From Lachnospiraceae bacterium (GTDB lineage: Bacteria > Bacillota > Clostridia > Lachnospirales > Lachnospiraceae): 7,038 nucleotides of DNA. The stretch spans positions 1 to 7,038 of the forward strand of contig JAGCXJ010000341.1 of the NCBI GenBank assembly GCA_017961385.1, written 5' to 3'. The first letter of the stretch is position 1. Each line of letters starts with the position of its first letter. Made by a program: the position numbers and the translations under genes. The notes below the pieces were generated by a model. It worked only from the letters and a program-made list of their open reading frames with translations. It was not told the DNA's origin and searched no databases. Below are positions 6,346-7,038 of the stretch, one piece after another.

Positions 6346-7038
6346 TTAGTTTGTTGAATCCTTCAAAACCTCTTTTATTGAAGTTGAAAGGCCTGCGATG
6401 CCCTGTATCTCGCTGGGGATGATGATCTTTGTAGCCTTGCCGTCAGCAGCCTTTTCAAATGCTTCAAGACTCTTCATCTGAAGTACTTCACTGTCAGCGC
6501 CTGCTTCCTTTAACATCCTGATACCGTCAGCCTTAGCCTGCTGTACCTTTAAGATAGCTTCAGCTTCACCTTCAGCCTCGCGGATCATCTTTTCCTTCTG
6601 TGCTTCAGCCTTAAGGATAGCTGACTGCTTCTCAGCTTCTGCTTCAAGGATAGCAGCTTCCTTCTTACCTTCTGCAACTGTTACGCTTGCCTTCTTTTCA
6701 CCTTCTGCTCTTGTAACGGCTTCACGTCTCTCACGTTCTGCCTTCATCTGTTTCTCCATGGCATTCTGGATCTCAGCCGGAGGAATGATGTTCTTAAGCT
6801 CTACTCTGTTGACCTTGATTCCCCAGGGATCTGTTGCTTCATCAAGGGATGCTCTCATCTTTGTGTTGATCGTCTCTCTTGATGTAAGTGTCTGGTCAAG
6901 TTCGAGCTCACCGATGATATTTCTCAGTGTTGTTGCTGTAAGGTTCTCGATAGCCATTAACGGATTCTCAACACCGTAAGCATAAAGCTTGGGATCTGTT
7001 ATCTGATAGAATACGACTGTATCTATTCTCATTGTAAC
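6346..7038 (-). CDS. SPFH/band 7 (stomatin-like) protein, C-terminal part
   Basis: A membrane-associated scaffold protein of the stomatin/prohibitin/flotillin superfamily, of the slipin or QmcA kind. The frame stays open to the window edge, so only the last 230 residues are seen; the N-terminal membrane anchor and the first part of the SPFH domain lie outside. The SPFH domain portion includes DTVVFYQITDPK, AIENLTATTLRNIIGELELD, and EATDPWGIKVNRVELKNI (about 65-84). From about residue 95 to 175 there is a long Ala/Glu/Lys/Arg-rich helix with repeated AEGEKK / AEAEKQSAIL units, the expected oligomerising coiled coil. The C-terminus is a short hydrophobic tail ending KEVLKDSTN. The internal ATG at 7032 is not the true start. 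Such genes often sit beside an NfeD-like gene, which would be to the right, outside this window. Confidence 0.93.
   Translation of the reverse strand, partial: VTMRIDTVVFYQITDPKLYAYGVENPLMAIENLTATTLRNIIGELELDQTLTSRETINTKMRASLDEATDPWGIKVNRVELKNIIPPAEIQNAMEKQMKAERERREAVTRAEGEKKASVTVAEGKKEAAILEAEAEKQSAILKAEAQKEKMIREAEGEAEAILKVQQAKADGIRMLKEAGADSEVLQMKSLEAFEKAADGKATKIIIPSEIQGIAGLSTSIKEVLKDSTN

Noticed and set aside
6320..6368. TTGAAG-N16-GATAAG at the end of the SPFH gene as an argF promoter
   Set aside because: Each hexamer matches consensus at only about four of six positions, which is too weak to annotate, although a start upstream of the hairpin remains possible.

Overview
The window is an ordinary chromosomal stretch from a low-to-mid GC Gram-positive anaerobe, most likely a member of the Lachnospiraceae (Butyrivibrio/Roseburia-like). 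This rests on the protein flavour, on the small acidic protein between birA and coaX (a type I associate with Lachnospiraceae), and on the coaX-dusB-greA-lysS order, a compact version of the coaX...dusB-lysS neighbourhood known from Bacillus subtilis. All recognised genes lie on the minus strand, so transcription runs from the right end of the window to the left.

Right end (7038 to 6346): the C-terminal part of an SPFH/band 7 (stomatin-like) membrane-associated protein, cut by the window edge. A strong hairpin followed by a T-rich run (6260-6314) ends its transcript. The same hairpin forms the leader region of argF and hides a possible 12-residue leader ORF whose stop codon overlaps the argF start.

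Middle (6244 to 2409): five tightly packed genes, argF (ornithine carbamoyltransferase), birA (biotin-protein ligase without a repressor domain), an uncharacterised acidic protein, coaX (type III pantothenate kinase) and dusB (tRNA-dihydrouridine synthase). Junctions are 1 nt, a 4-nt ATGA overlap, 1 nt, and an 11-nt overlap or a 1-nt gap, so this is almost certainly one operon with translational coupling. BirA and CoaX together supply the biotinylation and CoA needed by biotin-dependent acyl-CoA carboxylases; argF serves arginine synthesis and dusB tRNA modification.

Left (2408 to 153): greA (transcript-cleavage factor) and lysS (class II lysyl-tRNA synthetase). They have their own promoter, a perfect TTGACA-N17-TATAAT match whose -35 box contains the dusB stop codon. 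A perfect 11-bp inverted repeat between greA and lysS looks like a partial terminator or attenuator.

Far left (1 to 152): no gene could be supported. This short stretch is unusually rich in repeats (TCCGACA/TGTCGGA words in both orientations and an imperfect direct repeat) and differs in texture from the rest. No mobile element, CRISPR array, defence gene, tRNA or rRNA was seen. The points most worth following up are the argF leader, the uncharacterised protein between birA and coaX, and the repeat-rich left edge.
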